Both the position numbers and the translations under genes were made by a program. Positions 1 through 9,346 of a stretch of 64,000 bases of DNA are shown here, one piece after another (position 1 is the first letter of the stretch; every line of letters begins with the position of its first letter). The notes under the pieces are model-generated. The model saw only the letters and a program-made list of their open reading frames with translations. It was not told the DNA's origin and made no database searches. This DNA is from Alloprevotella sp. OH1205_COT-284 (lineage in GTDB: Bacteria; Bacteroidota; Bacteroidia; Bacteroidales; Bacteroidaceae), in assembly GCF_003859795.1 (NCBI RefSeq), contig NZ_RQYI01000002.1, positions 62,001 through 126,000 on the forward strand. Direction: 5' to 3'.

Positions 1-482
1 TGTTGCCCTACATTAAGAAGCTTAACCTTCAAAACCTCTGTATCGCAACTCCCGATGTGGGCGGCTCCAAACGCGCAAGTACATACGCAAAATATTTAGA
101 CTGCCCAATGGTGATTTGCAACAAGACACGCCAACGTGCCAATGAGGTGGCTTCGATGGAAGTCATCGGCGATGTGGAAGGAATGGACGTCGTGCTCATT
201 GACGATATGGTGGACACGGCAGGAACCATCACCAAAGCTGCAGACCTTATTAAATCGAAAGGGGCACGCTCCGTGAGGGCAATGGCCACCCACTGCATCA
301 TGTCGGGGCCGGCAGACGAACGAGTGGCACAAAGTGCTCTTGAAGAAATTGTATTCACAGACTCCATACCCTATAAAGGTTCGTGCGAAAAAGTCAAGCA
401 ACTCAGCGTCGGAGAACTTTTTGCAGAAACCATTCGCAGAGTCCTCAACAATGAAAGTATCAGCAGTCAATATCTTCTTTAA
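1..482 (+). CDS. prs: Ribose-phosphate pyrophosphokinase, C-terminal part (5' end outside window)
   Basis: PRPP synthase transfers pyrophosphate from ATP to ribose-5-phosphate, giving the precursor of nucleotides, histidine and NAD. The visible 159 or so residues are the C-terminal half. The ribose-5-phosphate binding loop is clear (VVLIDDMVDTAGT, about residues 63-75 of the fragment), preceded by a PDVGGSKRA segment that matches the family. The frame is open to the left edge and the first readable codon is TTG, so this is an edge truncation and not a start. A strong inverted repeat follows the stop codon. The family assignment is secure. Confidence 0.95.
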   Translation, partial: LPYIKKLNLQNLCIATPDVGGSKRASTYAKYLDCPMVICNKTRQRANEVASMEVIGDVEGMDVVLIDDMVDTAGTITKAADLIKSKGARSVRAMATHCIMSGPADERVAQSALEEIVFTDSIPYKGSCEKVKQLSVGELFAETIRRVLNNESISSQYLL

Positions 483-511
483 TTACGCTGTTTGAAACTC
501 TATAATAGAAT

Positions 512-549
512 AGTGATCATACGGAAGAAGAATCTACCGTATGATCACT
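512..549 (+). terminator. Hairpin terminator after prs
   Basis: A perfect 13-bp inverted repeat: AGTGATCATACGG at 512-524 and its complement at 537-549, with a 12-nt loop. It covers the first in-frame ATG of the next reading frame (541), which argues against that ATG being the PBP start. Confidence 0.7.
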
Positions 550-591
550 TATCACTTCTACTCAATCTTCTTTCTCTTTCGATTTTGCCTA

Positions 592-2943
592 ATGCGTAGA
601 AAATTCATCTTCTTTTTGTGGGGGCTTTTTATTTGTCTTATACTTTCCACCTCTCTCGCCTTTCTTGCAATAGAACGAGGTTGGATAGGCTATAAGCCGG
701 ATTTGGAAGACATACAAACTCCGATCAGCAAATTTGCTTCTCAAATCATCACCTCCGACGGCAAACAACTCGGAACGTGGTCGAGAAGCGAAAACAGAGT
801 ATTCGTATCGAAAGACAGTATCTCCAACCATGTTTTCGAAGCACTCATTGCCACAGAGGATGTTCGCTTTTTCAACCACTCCGGCATCGACGGAAAAGCT
901 TTGGCACGCGCCATTCTCAAAAGAGGAGTATTCGGACAGAAAAACGCAGGAGGCGGCTCCACTATCACCCAACAATTAGCCAAACAACTGTATTCGAAAA
1001 CGGCTTCGAGCACATTGCAACGAGTGTTGCAAAAGCCCATTGAATGGGTCATTGCAGTTGAGATCGAGCGATATTTCACGAAAGAGGAAATAATGACGCT
1101 GTATCTCAATTATTTCGATTTTCTGCACAATGCCGTGGGAATCAAAACCGCGGCCAATGTTTATTTTGGAAAAACTCCTCATGAGCTTACACTCAACGAG
1201 GCTGCCACATTGATCGGCATGTGCAAAAATCCGTCTTATTTCAACCCCATCAGAGAACCGGAAAGATGCAGATTGCGACGCAATGTGGTTTTGCGCCAAA
1301 TGGTCAAAGCAGGATACCTGTCAGAAGACAGTTACTCCATGTTGCAGGATACTCCGCTAAGTCTGAACTTTCATCGAATTGATCATAAAGAAGGTTCCGG
1401 AGCCTATTTGAGGGAATATCTTCGGAAAATTCTTATGGCGGACAAACCCCAAAAAGAGAAGTACAAACCGTGGCAAATGCAAATGTTTTTCTCCGACTCC
1501 ATAGCTTGGGAAAACGACCCTCTATACGGTTGGTGCAAGAAAAACAAAAAGAAAGACGGCACTCACTACGACATTTACACAGACGGCTTGAAGGTGCATA
1601 CCACCATCGATTCGAGAATGCAGAAATATGCGGAAGAAGCTGTGTTCGGCCATGTGGCACTCACGCTTCAACCTCAATTCAATCTTAAAAAAAAGACTTC
1701 GCCCAATTTCCCTTATTCCAATAACCTTTCATCGCAAAAAATCAACGATATTCTTCAAAGATCCATCAGGCAAAGTGAGCGATTTCGCACGATGAAAAAC
1801 GATGGTGCCGGCGAGGAGGAAATCAACCTTTCTTTCCGAACGCCGACGCCGATGACGGTCTATACCCACCACGGCGAGGTAGACACTTTGATGTCGCCTA
1901 TCGACTCCATTCGTTATTATAAATCCTTCCTACGTGCCGGTTTGGTTTCTATCGACCCGATGAACGGCCATGTCAAAGCCTACGTCGGCGGATTGAATTA
2001 TTCTCATTTCCAATACGACATGGCCATGGTGGGACGTCGGCAAATCGGTTCTACGATGAAGCCCTTTGTCTTTGCAATGGCCATGGAAGACAACTTCACC
2101 CCCGAAGAAACGGTATTGAATGCCCAACAAACCTATTATGTGGCAGGCAGACCGTGGACACCGCGAAACACCAATCATGCACGAGCCGGAGAAATGGTTT
2201 CCCTGAAATGGGCACTTTCACAATCCAGCAATTGGGCAACGGCCAATCTGATGAGCCAAATAGACCCTTCCGGCACTCGGCTCAATGCTCTTTTGCTCAA
2301 TTTCGGCATCACCAATCCGGACATCCACCCTTCAATGTCCCTTTGTTTGGGACCGTGCGACATCACTGTGGCAGAAATGGCCTCGGCCTATACGGCTTTT
2401 GTCAATAAAGGTATTCGTTCGGCCCCGTTGCTCGTCACTCGCATTGAAGACAACGAAGGAAACATTGTTGCCGAATTTACGCCTCGCATGAACGAGGTGA
2501 TCTCCGAGAAGAGCAGCTATAATATGATAGAAATGATGCGTGCCGTGATCGATCAAGGTACCGGACGAAGACTTCGCTATAAATTTAACATCACGGCTCC
2601 CATTGGCGGAAAAACGGGAACGACCAACAACAACTCCGACGGTTGGTTTGTAGGCTATACGCCCCGTTTGGTTACGGCCTGTTGGGTCGGAGGAGAGGAT
2701 CGGGACATCCATTTCAACTCCACCGCCATGGGACAAGGAGCATCGACAGCTCTCCCCATTTGGGCTTATTACATGAATAAGATATTTAGAAACACCCTCT
2801 TGGGATACAAACAAGAGGAAGATTTCAATGTTCCGACAAAATTGTCATCAATCGCCGACAGCGAAATGCCGGAAGATTTGTCGGGAGACTCCTCGTCCAA
2901 AGATCCTGTTTCGATCACACCGGATGTTTCTATTTTCGATTAG
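592..2943 (+). CDS. Class A penicillin-binding protein (transglycosylase/transpeptidase, PBP1A type)
   Basis: Bifunctional murein synthase of the inner membrane, 783 aa from this start. A basic N-terminus (MRRKF) and one membrane segment (about 5-25) precede a GT51 transglycosylase domain, with catalytic Glu89 in ATEDVRFF and the GGSTITQQLAKQ motif near 120. The transpeptidase domain has the serine in GSTMK (Ser487), SSN (545-547) and KTGT (Lys674). All catalytic motifs are present. An ATG at 541 is in frame, but it lies inside the prs terminator hairpin, so ATG 592 is preferred. The C-terminal tail after about 740 is acidic and Ser-rich. kdsB follows 27 bp later, so the two may be cotranscribed. 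Confidence 0.93.
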   Translation: MRRKFIFFLWGLFICLILSTSLAFLAIERGWIGYKPDLEDIQTPISKFASQIITSDGKQLGTWSRSENRVFVSKDSISNHVFEALIATEDVRFFNHSGIDGKALARAILKRGVFGQKNAGGGSTITQQLAKQLYSKTASSTLQRVLQKPIEWVIAVEIERYFTKEEIMTLYLNYFDFLHNAVGIKTAANVYFGKTPHELTLNEAATLIGMCKNPSYFNPIREPERCRLRRNVVLRQMVKAGYLSEDSYSMLQDTPLSLNFHRIDHKEGSGAYLREYLRKILMADKPQKEKYKPWQMQMFFSDSIAWENDPLYGWCKKNKKKDGTHYDIYTDGLKVHTTIDSRMQKYAEEAVFGHVALTLQPQFNLKKKTSPNFPYSNNLSSQKINDILQRSIRQSERFRTMKNDGAGEEEINLSFRTPTPMTVYTHHGEVDTLMSPIDSIRYYKSFLRAGLVSIDPMNGHVKAYVGGLNYSHFQYDMAMVGRRQIGSTMKPFVFAMAMEDNFTPEETVLNAQQTYYVAGRPWTPRNTNHARAGEMVSLKWALSQSSNWATANLMSQIDPSGTRLNALLLNFGITNPDIHPSMSLCLGPCDITVAEMASAYTAFVNKGIRSAPLLVTRIEDNEGNIVAEFTPRMNEVISEKSSYNMIEMMRAVIDQGTGRRLRYKFNITAPIGGKTGTTNNNSDGWFVGYTPRLVTACWVGGEDRDIHFNSTAMGQGASTALPIWAYYMNKIFRNTLLGYKQEEDFNVPTKLSSIADSEMPEDLSGDSSSKDPVSITPDVSIFD

Positions 2944-2970
2944 CTTACCCAACCCTATTACGCTCCACTT

Positions 2971-3723
2971 ATGAAATATGTAGCAATTATACCTGCTCGC
3001 TATGGTTCTACGCGTTTTCCCGGAAAACCGCTTGTACGGCTGAAAGGGCAACCGATTATCCAACATGTCTACGAGCGAGTTTCAAACATTATTCCCGACA
3101 CTTATGTGGCAACCGATGATCATAGGATTGAGGAGGCCGTGTTGAAGTTTGGCGGAAAAGTCATCATGACATCTCCTGACCATAAAAGCGGAACGGATCG
3201 CTGTAACGAGGCGTTGAGTTTGATCGGCGAAGAATACGACATTGTCATCAACGTGCAGGGAGACGAACCTTTCATAGCTGCCTCACAAATAAAAAGTCTG
3301 CAAGCGTGCTTCGAAGATCCCGACACTGAAATCGCAACCCTTGTGAAGCCCTTCACCGAAGACATGGGAATAGAAGCATTGAAAAATCCCAACAGCCCCA
3401 AGGTCGTCATCGACAAAAATCGCTTTGCCCTCTATTTTTCCAGATCGGTCATTCCTTATTTAAGAGGTGTTGATGAAGAAAAATGGCTTTCATCTCATCA
3501 ATATTATAAACATATAGGGCTCTACGCCTATCGTAAAGAAACGCTGCGTACAATAACCCACCTTCCTGTCGGTACGTTGGAAAAAAGTGAAAGTTTGGAA
3601 CAACTCCGTTGGTTGGAGGCCGGCTATTCAATCCGTGTGGGGGTAACAGATATTGAAACGATTGGTATTGATACGCCGGAAGATCTTGTCAAAGCAGAGG
3701 CTTTTATCGACATTTTGTCTTAA
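2971..3723 (+). CDS. kdsB: 3-deoxy-manno-octulosonate cytidylyltransferase (CMP-KDO synthetase)
   Basis: Activates KDO with CTP for addition to lipid A, so the cell makes LPS. The 250-aa length is typical. The N-terminal nucleotide-binding signature IPARYGSTRFPGKPL is at about residues 6-20. VATDDHRIE and the VQGDEPFI segment (about 95-102), which lines the CTP/metal site, follow in the expected order. It directly follows the PBP gene. The next gene has its own promoter, so kdsB probably ends the transcript. Confidence 0.96.
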   Translation: MKYVAIIPARYGSTRFPGKPLVRLKGQPIIQHVYERVSNIIPDTYVATDDHRIEEAVLKFGGKVIMTSPDHKSGTDRCNEALSLIGEEYDIVINVQGDEPFIAASQIKSLQACFEDPDTEIATLVKPFTEDMGIEALKNPNSPKVVIDKNRFALYFSRSVIPYLRGVDEEKWLSSHQYYKHIGLYAYRKETLRTITHLPVGTLEKSESLEQLRWLEAGYSIRVGVTDIETIGIDTPEDLVKAEAFIDILS

Positions 3724-3738
3724 ATACGACCCTATCAC

Positions 3739-3769
3739 TTTGAGTATTGCCAAAGTTAAACTATCTTTG
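3739..3769 (+). promoter_or_regulatory. Bacteroidetes-type promoter for the MORN gene
   Basis: TTTG at 3739-3742, 19 bp, then TATCTTTG at 3762-3769. This is the -33/-7 spacing and sequence known for the primary sigma factor of Bacteroides. Transcription would start near 3776, leaving a leader of about 60 nt. Confidence 0.75.
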
Positions 3770-3834
3770 CCAATAGCCTCTCTCTCTGACAACTTAAAAC
3801 AGATATTACCACGACTTGTCTTTTCCTATCGAAT

Positions 3835-4959
3835 ATGTTCAAAAAACTCTGCTTCATTTCACTTCTGTTTCTTTTCTATTCGGTCTCTTCGGCATGGGCT
3901 CAAAAACTCACGGTCGGCTCATATACTTTTAAGGACGGCTCCGTTTACACCGGAGAACTCATAAGCAACAAACCCAATGGAAAAGGACGTACTCAATTTC
4001 CGAATGGCGACGTCTATGAGGGCGAATATACCAAAGGGAAACGTCACGGGCATGGTGTTTTCACCTTTTCCGACGGAGAGAAATACGAGGGTGAATGGTA
4101 CAATGACCACCAACATGGCAAAGGAACGTTTTACTACATCAACAATAATCGCTACGAAGGATTATGGTATCGAGACCTTCGCGAGGGGAAAGGCACCATG
4201 TATTACTACAACGGAGATGTGTACATCGGTAATTGGAAAGATGACAAACGCAACGGAGAAGGGGTTTACACTTTCGTGAGCGGCGCCAATTACAAAGGGC
4301 ATTGGGTCAATGACAAAAAACAAGGAAAAGGAATTTTTGACTGGAACGACGGAACAAGGTATGAAGGTTCTTGGCACAACAACCTCCGAAATGGCTTTGG
4401 CACCTACTATTATGCCGACGGAGATCTGTACGTAGGTGATTGGAAAGACGACAATCAGCACGGCCGGGGCATTTATAAATTTCAAAACGGAGATGTCTAT
4501 GAGGGGCAGTATGTACACGGCGAACGCACGGGAGAAGGTGTTTGCAATTTTGCCAACGGCAACAAATATGTAGGCAGTTACAAAAATGGCGAACAAAGCG
4601 GTGTGGGCACATTTACATGGAAAGGAAAAGCAACTTATACCGGCCATTGGGCAGCCGACAAGCCCAACGGGCAGGGAGTTTATAAAACAAAGAAAGGCGA
4701 CGACTACAACGGATCGTGGAAAAACGGAAAGATGGACGGCGAGGGCGTTTTACGTACGGCCGAAGGAGAACGCTATAAAGGTTCTTTCAGAAATGGCCTT
4801 AAACACGGAAAGTGTGTGGAAATCATGCCCGATGGCACACGTTTTGAAGGCAGTTATCATGACGGAGAACGCAATGGTGCTTTTACGGAATACGACAAGA
4901 ACGGCAATAAAATCGCCACGGGAACTTACGAAAACGGACGACGTGTGCAAGCCTCTTAA
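3835..4959 (+). CDS. Secreted protein made of about 15 MORN repeats
   Basis: 374 aa. A signal peptide (residues 1-22, ending AWA before Gln) is followed by about 15 repeats of 23 residues on the pattern Y-x-G-x-W/Y-x-x-x-x-x-x-G-x-G, running almost without interruption to the C-terminus. MORN repeats form an open beta-sheet and in other proteins bind membranes or act as scaffolds. No second domain is present, so no enzymatic role can be read. The signal peptide places it in the periplasm or outer membrane, whereas many MORN proteins are cytosolic. It has its own promoter. glgB starts 66 bp downstream, and a shared transcript is possible. Confidence 0.9.
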   Translation: MFKKLCFISLLFLFYSVSSAWAQKLTVGSYTFKDGSVYTGELISNKPNGKGRTQFPNGDVYEGEYTKGKRHGHGVFTFSDGEKYEGEWYNDHQHGKGTFYYINNNRYEGLWYRDLREGKGTMYYYNGDVYIGNWKDDKRNGEGVYTFVSGANYKGHWVNDKKQGKGIFDWNDGTRYEGSWHNNLRNGFGTYYYADGDLYVGDWKDDNQHGRGIYKFQNGDVYEGQYVHGERTGEGVCNFANGNKYVGSYKNGEQSGVGTFTWKGKATYTGHWAADKPNGQGVYKTKKGDDYNGSWKNGKMDGEGVLRTAEGERYKGSFRNGLKHGKCVEIMPDGTRFEGSYHDGERNGAFTEYDKNGNKIATGTYENGRRVQAS

Positions 4960-5025
4960 AGGCGACGCCCATTCTTAAAACAGCCTTTTAATCTCAAAAA
5001 CAACTCGATTTACAACCTGAGTATT

Positions 5026-7092
5026 ATGATGAAAGTCTCCTCAAACAAAGAAGAGCCGCAAAATGCGATACAAGCAAAAAAAGTATCTCTTTTGAATATT
5101 GTCAAGAACGACAGCTGGCTCGAACCCTACAACGATGCAATACAAGGGCGTCATTATCATGCCGAACGCAAAATAGAGGAGCTTACGGAAGGCCGAAAGA
5201 CTTTATCGGAATTTGCTTCGGGACATTTGTATTTCGGCCTGCATCGCGTCGGCAATCAATGGTTGTTTAGAGAATGGGCACCCAATGCCGTTAAAATCTT
5301 TTTGGTCGGAGATTTCAACGCATGGAAAGAAAGCTCTGACTACGAACTGCGTTGTATCGACAAATCCGGAGTATGGGAAATTGCCCTTTCGGCAGAAACC
5401 CTGAAACACGGAGATCTCTTTAAGCTGCGAATTTACTGGAAGGGGGGAAGCGGAGAACGAATACCTTCCTATGCCAAACGTGTGGTTCAAGACGACGTTA
5501 CCAAAATCTTCTCCGCACAAGTATGGGAACCGCCAACCCCTTATGAATTTATCATAAAAAACTTTGTTCCCTCCCGCAATCCGCTGCTTATTTATGAGTG
5601 TCACATAGGAATGGGACAAGACGAGGAGAAGATAGGTTCTTATAACGAATTCCGAGAAAAGGTTCTTCCCCGAATTGTCGCAGACGGATACAACTGCCTG
5701 CAAATCATGGCCATTCAAGAACATCCCTACTACGGATCTTTCGGCTATCACGTTTCCAGCTTCTTTGCGGCTTCCAGTCGCTTCGGCACTCCCGAAGAAC
5801 TTAAATTGCTGATCGATGAAGCACACCGCCAAGGTTTGGCCGTCATTATGGATCTCGTACACAGCCATGCCGTGAAAAACGAATTGGAGGGTTTGGGGAA
5901 CTTCGCAGGCGATCCGTCGCAATATTTTTATTCCGGACAACGACGCGAACACCCCGCATGGGATTCCCTCTGCTTTGACTACGGAAAAAATGAGGTGTTG
6001 CATTTTCTCCTTTCCAACTGTAAGTTTTGGTTGGAAGAATATAAATTTGACGGTTTCCGTTTCGACGGTGTTACTTCCATGCTATATTACAGCCATGGAC
6101 TCGGAGAAAGTTTCAATGGTTATGCCGATTATTTCAACGGTCATCAAGACGACAATGCCATCTGTTATTTGACGATTGCCAATGAGCTGATCCACCAAAT
6201 CAACCCGAATGCAATTACCATTGCAGAAGAGGTGAGCGGTATGCCCGGCCTTGCAGCCCCATTCAAAGACGGCGGCTATGGTTTCGACTACCGTCTTGCC
6301 ATGAACATTCCCGACTATTGGATTAAAATCATCAAAGAATTAAAAGACGAAGACTGGAAACCGTCCGGTATCTTTTGGGAATTGACCAACAGAAGAGCGG
6401 ACGAACGCAATATCACCTATGCCGAAAGTCACGACCAAGCCCTTGTAGGAGATAAAACGCTGATCTTCCGTCTTATTGATTCCGACATGTATTGGCATTT
6501 CCGCAAAGGAGATGAAAACGACCGCGTAAACCGAGGAATAGCCCTCCATAAAATGATCCGCCTCGCCACGGCCTCTACGCTCAACGGCGGTTATCTGAAT
6601 TTTATGGGAAATGAGTTCGGGCATCCGGAGTGGATCGATTTTCCCCGCGAAGGAAACGGGTGGAGTCATAAGTATGCACGTCGTCAGTGGAATCTTGTAG
6701 ACAACCAAGAGCTCTGTTACCATTATCTCGGAGATTTCGACAGAGCGATGCTTCAAACTCTAAAATCCATTAAAGACATTCAAGCACTACCCGTTGTTGA
6801 AATTTGGCACAACGACGGCGACCAGATATTGGCATTTCAACGTGGCGATTTGCTTTTTGTCTTCAATTTTTCTCCGACAAACTCCTATACCGACTACGGA
6901 TTTATGGTAAAGAAAGGAGCCTATCGCGTCGTATTAAACACCGACGACCCAAAGTTCGGAGGAAATGGCTTGACGGATGACACCATAACACATTTCACCA
7001 ACTACGACTCTTTTCTCGACAAAGAGGAAAAAGGGTGGCTGCAATTATACATTCCCGCACGATCTGCCGTTGTCCTTGCCAAGAACCGATAG
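5026..7092 (+). CDS. glgB: 1,4-alpha-glucan branching enzyme (GH13)
   Basis: Introduces alpha-1,6 branches into glycogen. 688 aa: an N-terminal CBM48-like beta domain (about 70-150), then a GH13 barrel. The conserved regions are MDLVHSH, GFRFDGV with nucleophile Asp347, IAEEVSG with acid Glu401, and ESHDQ with His469/Asp470, followed by the C-terminal all-beta domain. The short N-terminus, without the extra module of the E. coli enzyme, resembles eukaryotic-type branching enzymes. Two ATGs stand in tandem at the start and the first is used here. No glgA, glgC or glgP lies in the window, so the rest of the glycogen pathway must be elsewhere. Confidence 0.95.
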   Translation: MMKVSSNKEEPQNAIQAKKVSLLNIVKNDSWLEPYNDAIQGRHYHAERKIEELTEGRKTLSEFASGHLYFGLHRVGNQWLFREWAPNAVKIFLVGDFNAWKESSDYELRCIDKSGVWEIALSAETLKHGDLFKLRIYWKGGSGERIPSYAKRVVQDDVTKIFSAQVWEPPTPYEFIIKNFVPSRNPLLIYECHIGMGQDEEKIGSYNEFREKVLPRIVADGYNCLQIMAIQEHPYYGSFGYHVSSFFAASSRFGTPEELKLLIDEAHRQGLAVIMDLVHSHAVKNELEGLGNFAGDPSQYFYSGQRREHPAWDSLCFDYGKNEVLHFLLSNCKFWLEEYKFDGFRFDGVTSMLYYSHGLGESFNGYADYFNGHQDDNAICYLTIANELIHQINPNAITIAEEVSGMPGLAAPFKDGGYGFDYRLAMNIPDYWIKIIKELKDEDWKPSGIFWELTNRRADERNITYAESHDQALVGDKTLIFRLIDSDMYWHFRKGDENDRVNRGIALHKMIRLATASTLNGGYLNFMGNEFGHPEWIDFPREGNGWSHKYARRQWNLVDNQELCYHYLGDFDRAMLQTLKSIKDIQALPVVEIWHNDGDQILAFQRGDLLFVFNFSPTNSYTDYGFMVKKGAYRVVLNTDDPKFGGNGLTDDTITHFTNYDSFLDKEEKGWLQLYIPARSAVVLAKNR

Positions 7093-7218
7093 CGGCACGT
7101 TCTCAATCGCCTCGGACAAAATAAAGTTAGCCTGATCTCGCAATCGGCAACGGGTATTTTCGTCCGAAAACCAACAGTCATTCCCCCAATAAATGCCATA
7201 AGCACACCCCCTAATATA

Positions 7219-7628
7219 GAAAATGTCGAAAAACCTACACTATGCTTCGCATACATCTGAATTTCAACACGATGAAAGTGTAGACAGGCACTTGCCCATA
7301 TACACTGAAAGAAGTTAAGTCTATGATGCACAGACCAAAAGGAATGTAGACGGCTTTTCCGAAAACCTACTTATCCTACATAGGCGATTTCGGGCATCTG
7401 CCCGCATTACCGATACCGATGTGTAGGTTGTGACAACGAATGTAGTTGAAATTCCACTTTGCATACACACGCAACAATCTGTATGTCTGCGCCTTGAAAG
7501 GGGGAGTGTAGGTAATGTAGGTAAAAAACAAAAAAGTAATGTAGGAGGTAGTATGGTGCTTTCTCTCGAAGATTTGCCCATTTTCCTCTTCGGTTTGTTG
7601 AAATCCACTTTAATGTGTCGAGCACATT
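7219..7628 (-). repeat. Dispersed intergenic element, copy A (body)
   Basis: About 410 bp between glgB and the DUF6057 gene. On the minus strand it aligns along its length with copies B and C. The best block is 7421-7491, which aligns without gaps to 45144-45214 and 57773-57843 at roughly 70% identity by hand count. It is rich in CCTACA/TGTAGG words. Two nested hairpins are visible: AACCTAC/GTAGGTT at 7364-7429 enclosing CGGGC/GCCCG, and GTGTA/TACAC at 7278-7305. The long minus-strand frame through it is not conserved in copies B and C, so I do not call a gene. Confidence 0.75.
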
Positions 7629-7712
7629 TTAGCATGGAGGTAGAGCAAACGGAGTAACGAGTAGAAAAAACTATCTCTGAGGTAGTTTTTGCGGCCAGCC
7701 CGGTAGCAGTAG
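7629..7712 (-). repeat. 21-bp palindromic repeat array, 4 units, heading copy A
   Basis: Units begin at 7629, 7650, 7671 and 7692, exactly 21 bp apart, each ending in GTAG at offset 11. The third is the near-perfect palindrome CTATCTCTGAGGTAG. Position 7649-7664 carries ACGGAGTAACGAGTAG, whose complement is identical at copies B and C. Confidence 0.75.
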
Positions 7713-7763
7713 ACGAATAGCAAGAATTGTTATCGACCGTCGCTAAAAGAACACATTGACCAA

Positions 7764-8735
7764 ATGATTTCCATAAAGCCTTATCACCATCTCCGAAGAG
7801 TACGTTTTCTGACATTCGTGCTCTTCGGAGCATTTGTTTTTGGTTATTGTTCCGTTTTGAAAGGAGATTTTCTGTCGGCCATCTGGCTTACAATCAGCCC
7901 CTTCGATTATTGTCTTTCTCCCTTTGCAATAGGTTTTGCTATTCTCCTCCTCGCAACTCCTTTGCTTTGGTGGTTGTCCGGTCGTTTCACACGATTGTTT
8001 CAAAATCAATCTCTTTCGGTCTGTTTCTTTTCTTTGTTCTCCCTGTTTTTCGTCATTGGCATCATCACCAACGGCAACGAAGTCCGAACTTTGGAATATC
8101 GCATGGCACGATTATGCGCCGAAAGAAAATACGAAGAAGCGTTAAGAGTGGGAGAACGCTTTGAGCATCCGTCCTCAAATGTCGTGGCTCTCCGCACTTT
8201 GGCCTTGTCACGTTTGACCGATAAAGGTGCTTGGTTTCTTGCAGAACACTTTTTTGACTACCCTCTTCCCAACAACTTACAATCGCATTTTTTACAGATC
8301 GACTCCACCTCAAAAACAATATCACCTTTTTGGCCGTATTTTGAAAAGGAACAACAAACCTCTCACGGTCAAGTTTTTTCCGAAAAGCGCAATGTGGAGC
8401 TGATGAAGTATTTGATCGATCGGCAAATTCCCAAATTCATTCAAAGCCTCACATCCGCCTACATCAACACTACCCGCCCGGAAGAGCTTCCCAAGGCCTA
8501 TCGTGAAGCCATTTATCTTTACACACGCATTACTCCTCAGACTTTCATCGACCACTACGATCCGGCCACCGCTGCCAATTACAGTGATTTCTTGGCGTTT
8601 CAGCGAAAAGTGAGATTGTCACACCCACCCTCCGTTCCTTTTTCTGCGGAGGCACAGCGAAATATGCTGCGAAACACCTATGGGCACACCTATTGGTACT
8701 ACTATTTTTACGGATCTTATTCTCCCACATATTAA
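7764..8735 (+). CDS. DUF6057-type membrane protein
   Basis: 323 aa. Three or four hydrophobic segments in the first 100 residues (about 15-32, 52-70 and 88-104) are followed by a soluble region with helical-repeat character. The C-terminus is strikingly aromatic (NTYGHTYWYYYFYGSY), which fits the Bacteroidetes DUF6057 family as I remember it. Function is unknown. The start ATG at 7764 lies 51 bp beyond the repeat array and no clear -7 box is visible between them. The DUF5063 gene follows 81 bp later. Confidence 0.75.
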   Translation: MISIKPYHHLRRVRFLTFVLFGAFVFGYCSVLKGDFLSAIWLTISPFDYCLSPFAIGFAILLLATPLLWWLSGRFTRLFQNQSLSVCFFSLFSLFFVIGIITNGNEVRTLEYRMARLCAERKYEEALRVGERFEHPSSNVVALRTLALSRLTDKGAWFLAEHFFDYPLPNNLQSHFLQIDSTSKTISPFWPYFEKEQQTSHGQVFSEKRNVELMKYLIDRQIPKFIQSLTSAYINTTRPEELPKAYREAIYLYTRITPQTFIDHYDPATAANYSDFLAFQRKVRLSHPPSVPFSAEAQRNMLRNTYGHTYWYYYFYGSYSPTY

Positions 8736-8816
8736 CAATATCTTGACAAACCGAAAAATCGAGAAGCCACACATGCTCTTTTCGTTTTTCATGTTGCCAT
8801 ATTTTTCTTCTTCGCT

Positions 8817-9332
8817 ATGAATAATATCTATCGTCATGACGTATTGGAATTCGTCACGATTGCCACCGAATTTTGTAAACAACTCGAACAATGCGCCGGA
8901 AGCGAACGTGCGGAATTTGCGACATTCATGCAGCGTCTTCTCCCCATGGTTTATCTTAAAGCCTGCCTTGTTGAAGAGGTTGAAGAAGGCTTTGGATTTG
9001 TTGATCCGGTCGTCACCGAAGCCGACTACGAATACATTCGCAGCAACATCGCGGCCGTCCTTCGCGACGCCAACGACTATTTGGACGTTTTTTGCGAAAA
9101 CTTTCGTTACTCCGACGCTCCCGTGGTTTGCACCATCAGCGAGAGCTTGGCAGACGTCTATCAGGCACTCCGCAACATGGTAGAAGCTTTCCGTTCGGAA
9201 ATCGACGAAGCCATGGAAATCGCGCTATATGAATGTTTGGAGGATTTCAAACTTCGCTGGGGCCAACAGCTGCTGGGTGCCTTACGGGCAATTCATGAAC
9301 TTGTTGCTTCCGGACAAGCAGATGAACTATAA
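8817..9332 (+). CDS. DUF5063 domain protein
   Basis: 171 aa, acidic, predicted all-helical, with no signal peptide or membrane segment. The composition and the position directly upstream of a 3'-5' exonuclease fit DUF5063 proteins of Bacteroidales. The molecular role is unknown. Its stop is 14 bp before the preferred exonuclease start, so the two are very likely cotranscribed and may act together. Confidence 0.75.
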   Translation: MNNIYRHDVLEFVTIATEFCKQLEQCAGSERAEFATFMQRLLPMVYLKACLVEEVEEGFGFVDPVVTEADYEYIRSNIAAVLRDANDYLDVFCENFRYSDAPVVCTISESLADVYQALRNMVEAFRSEIDEAMEIALYECLEDFKLRWGQQLLGALRAIHELVASGQADEL

Positions 9333-9346
9333 AATTGCAGATTTCC

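Noticed and set aside
541-591. ATG 541 as the start of the PBP gene
   Set aside because: It lies within the 13-bp stem of the prs terminator and adds 17 hydrophobic residues before a normal basic N-terminus at 592.
7321-7833. A 170-codon minus-strand open frame across element copy A, partly similar in peptide to frames in copies B and C (for example TTFVVTTYT against TTFVVITYT)
   Set aside because: The similarity follows the nucleotide alignment. The corresponding frames are broken at different places in B and C, no ribosome site or codon bias is seen, and the frame runs into the DUF6057 gene.
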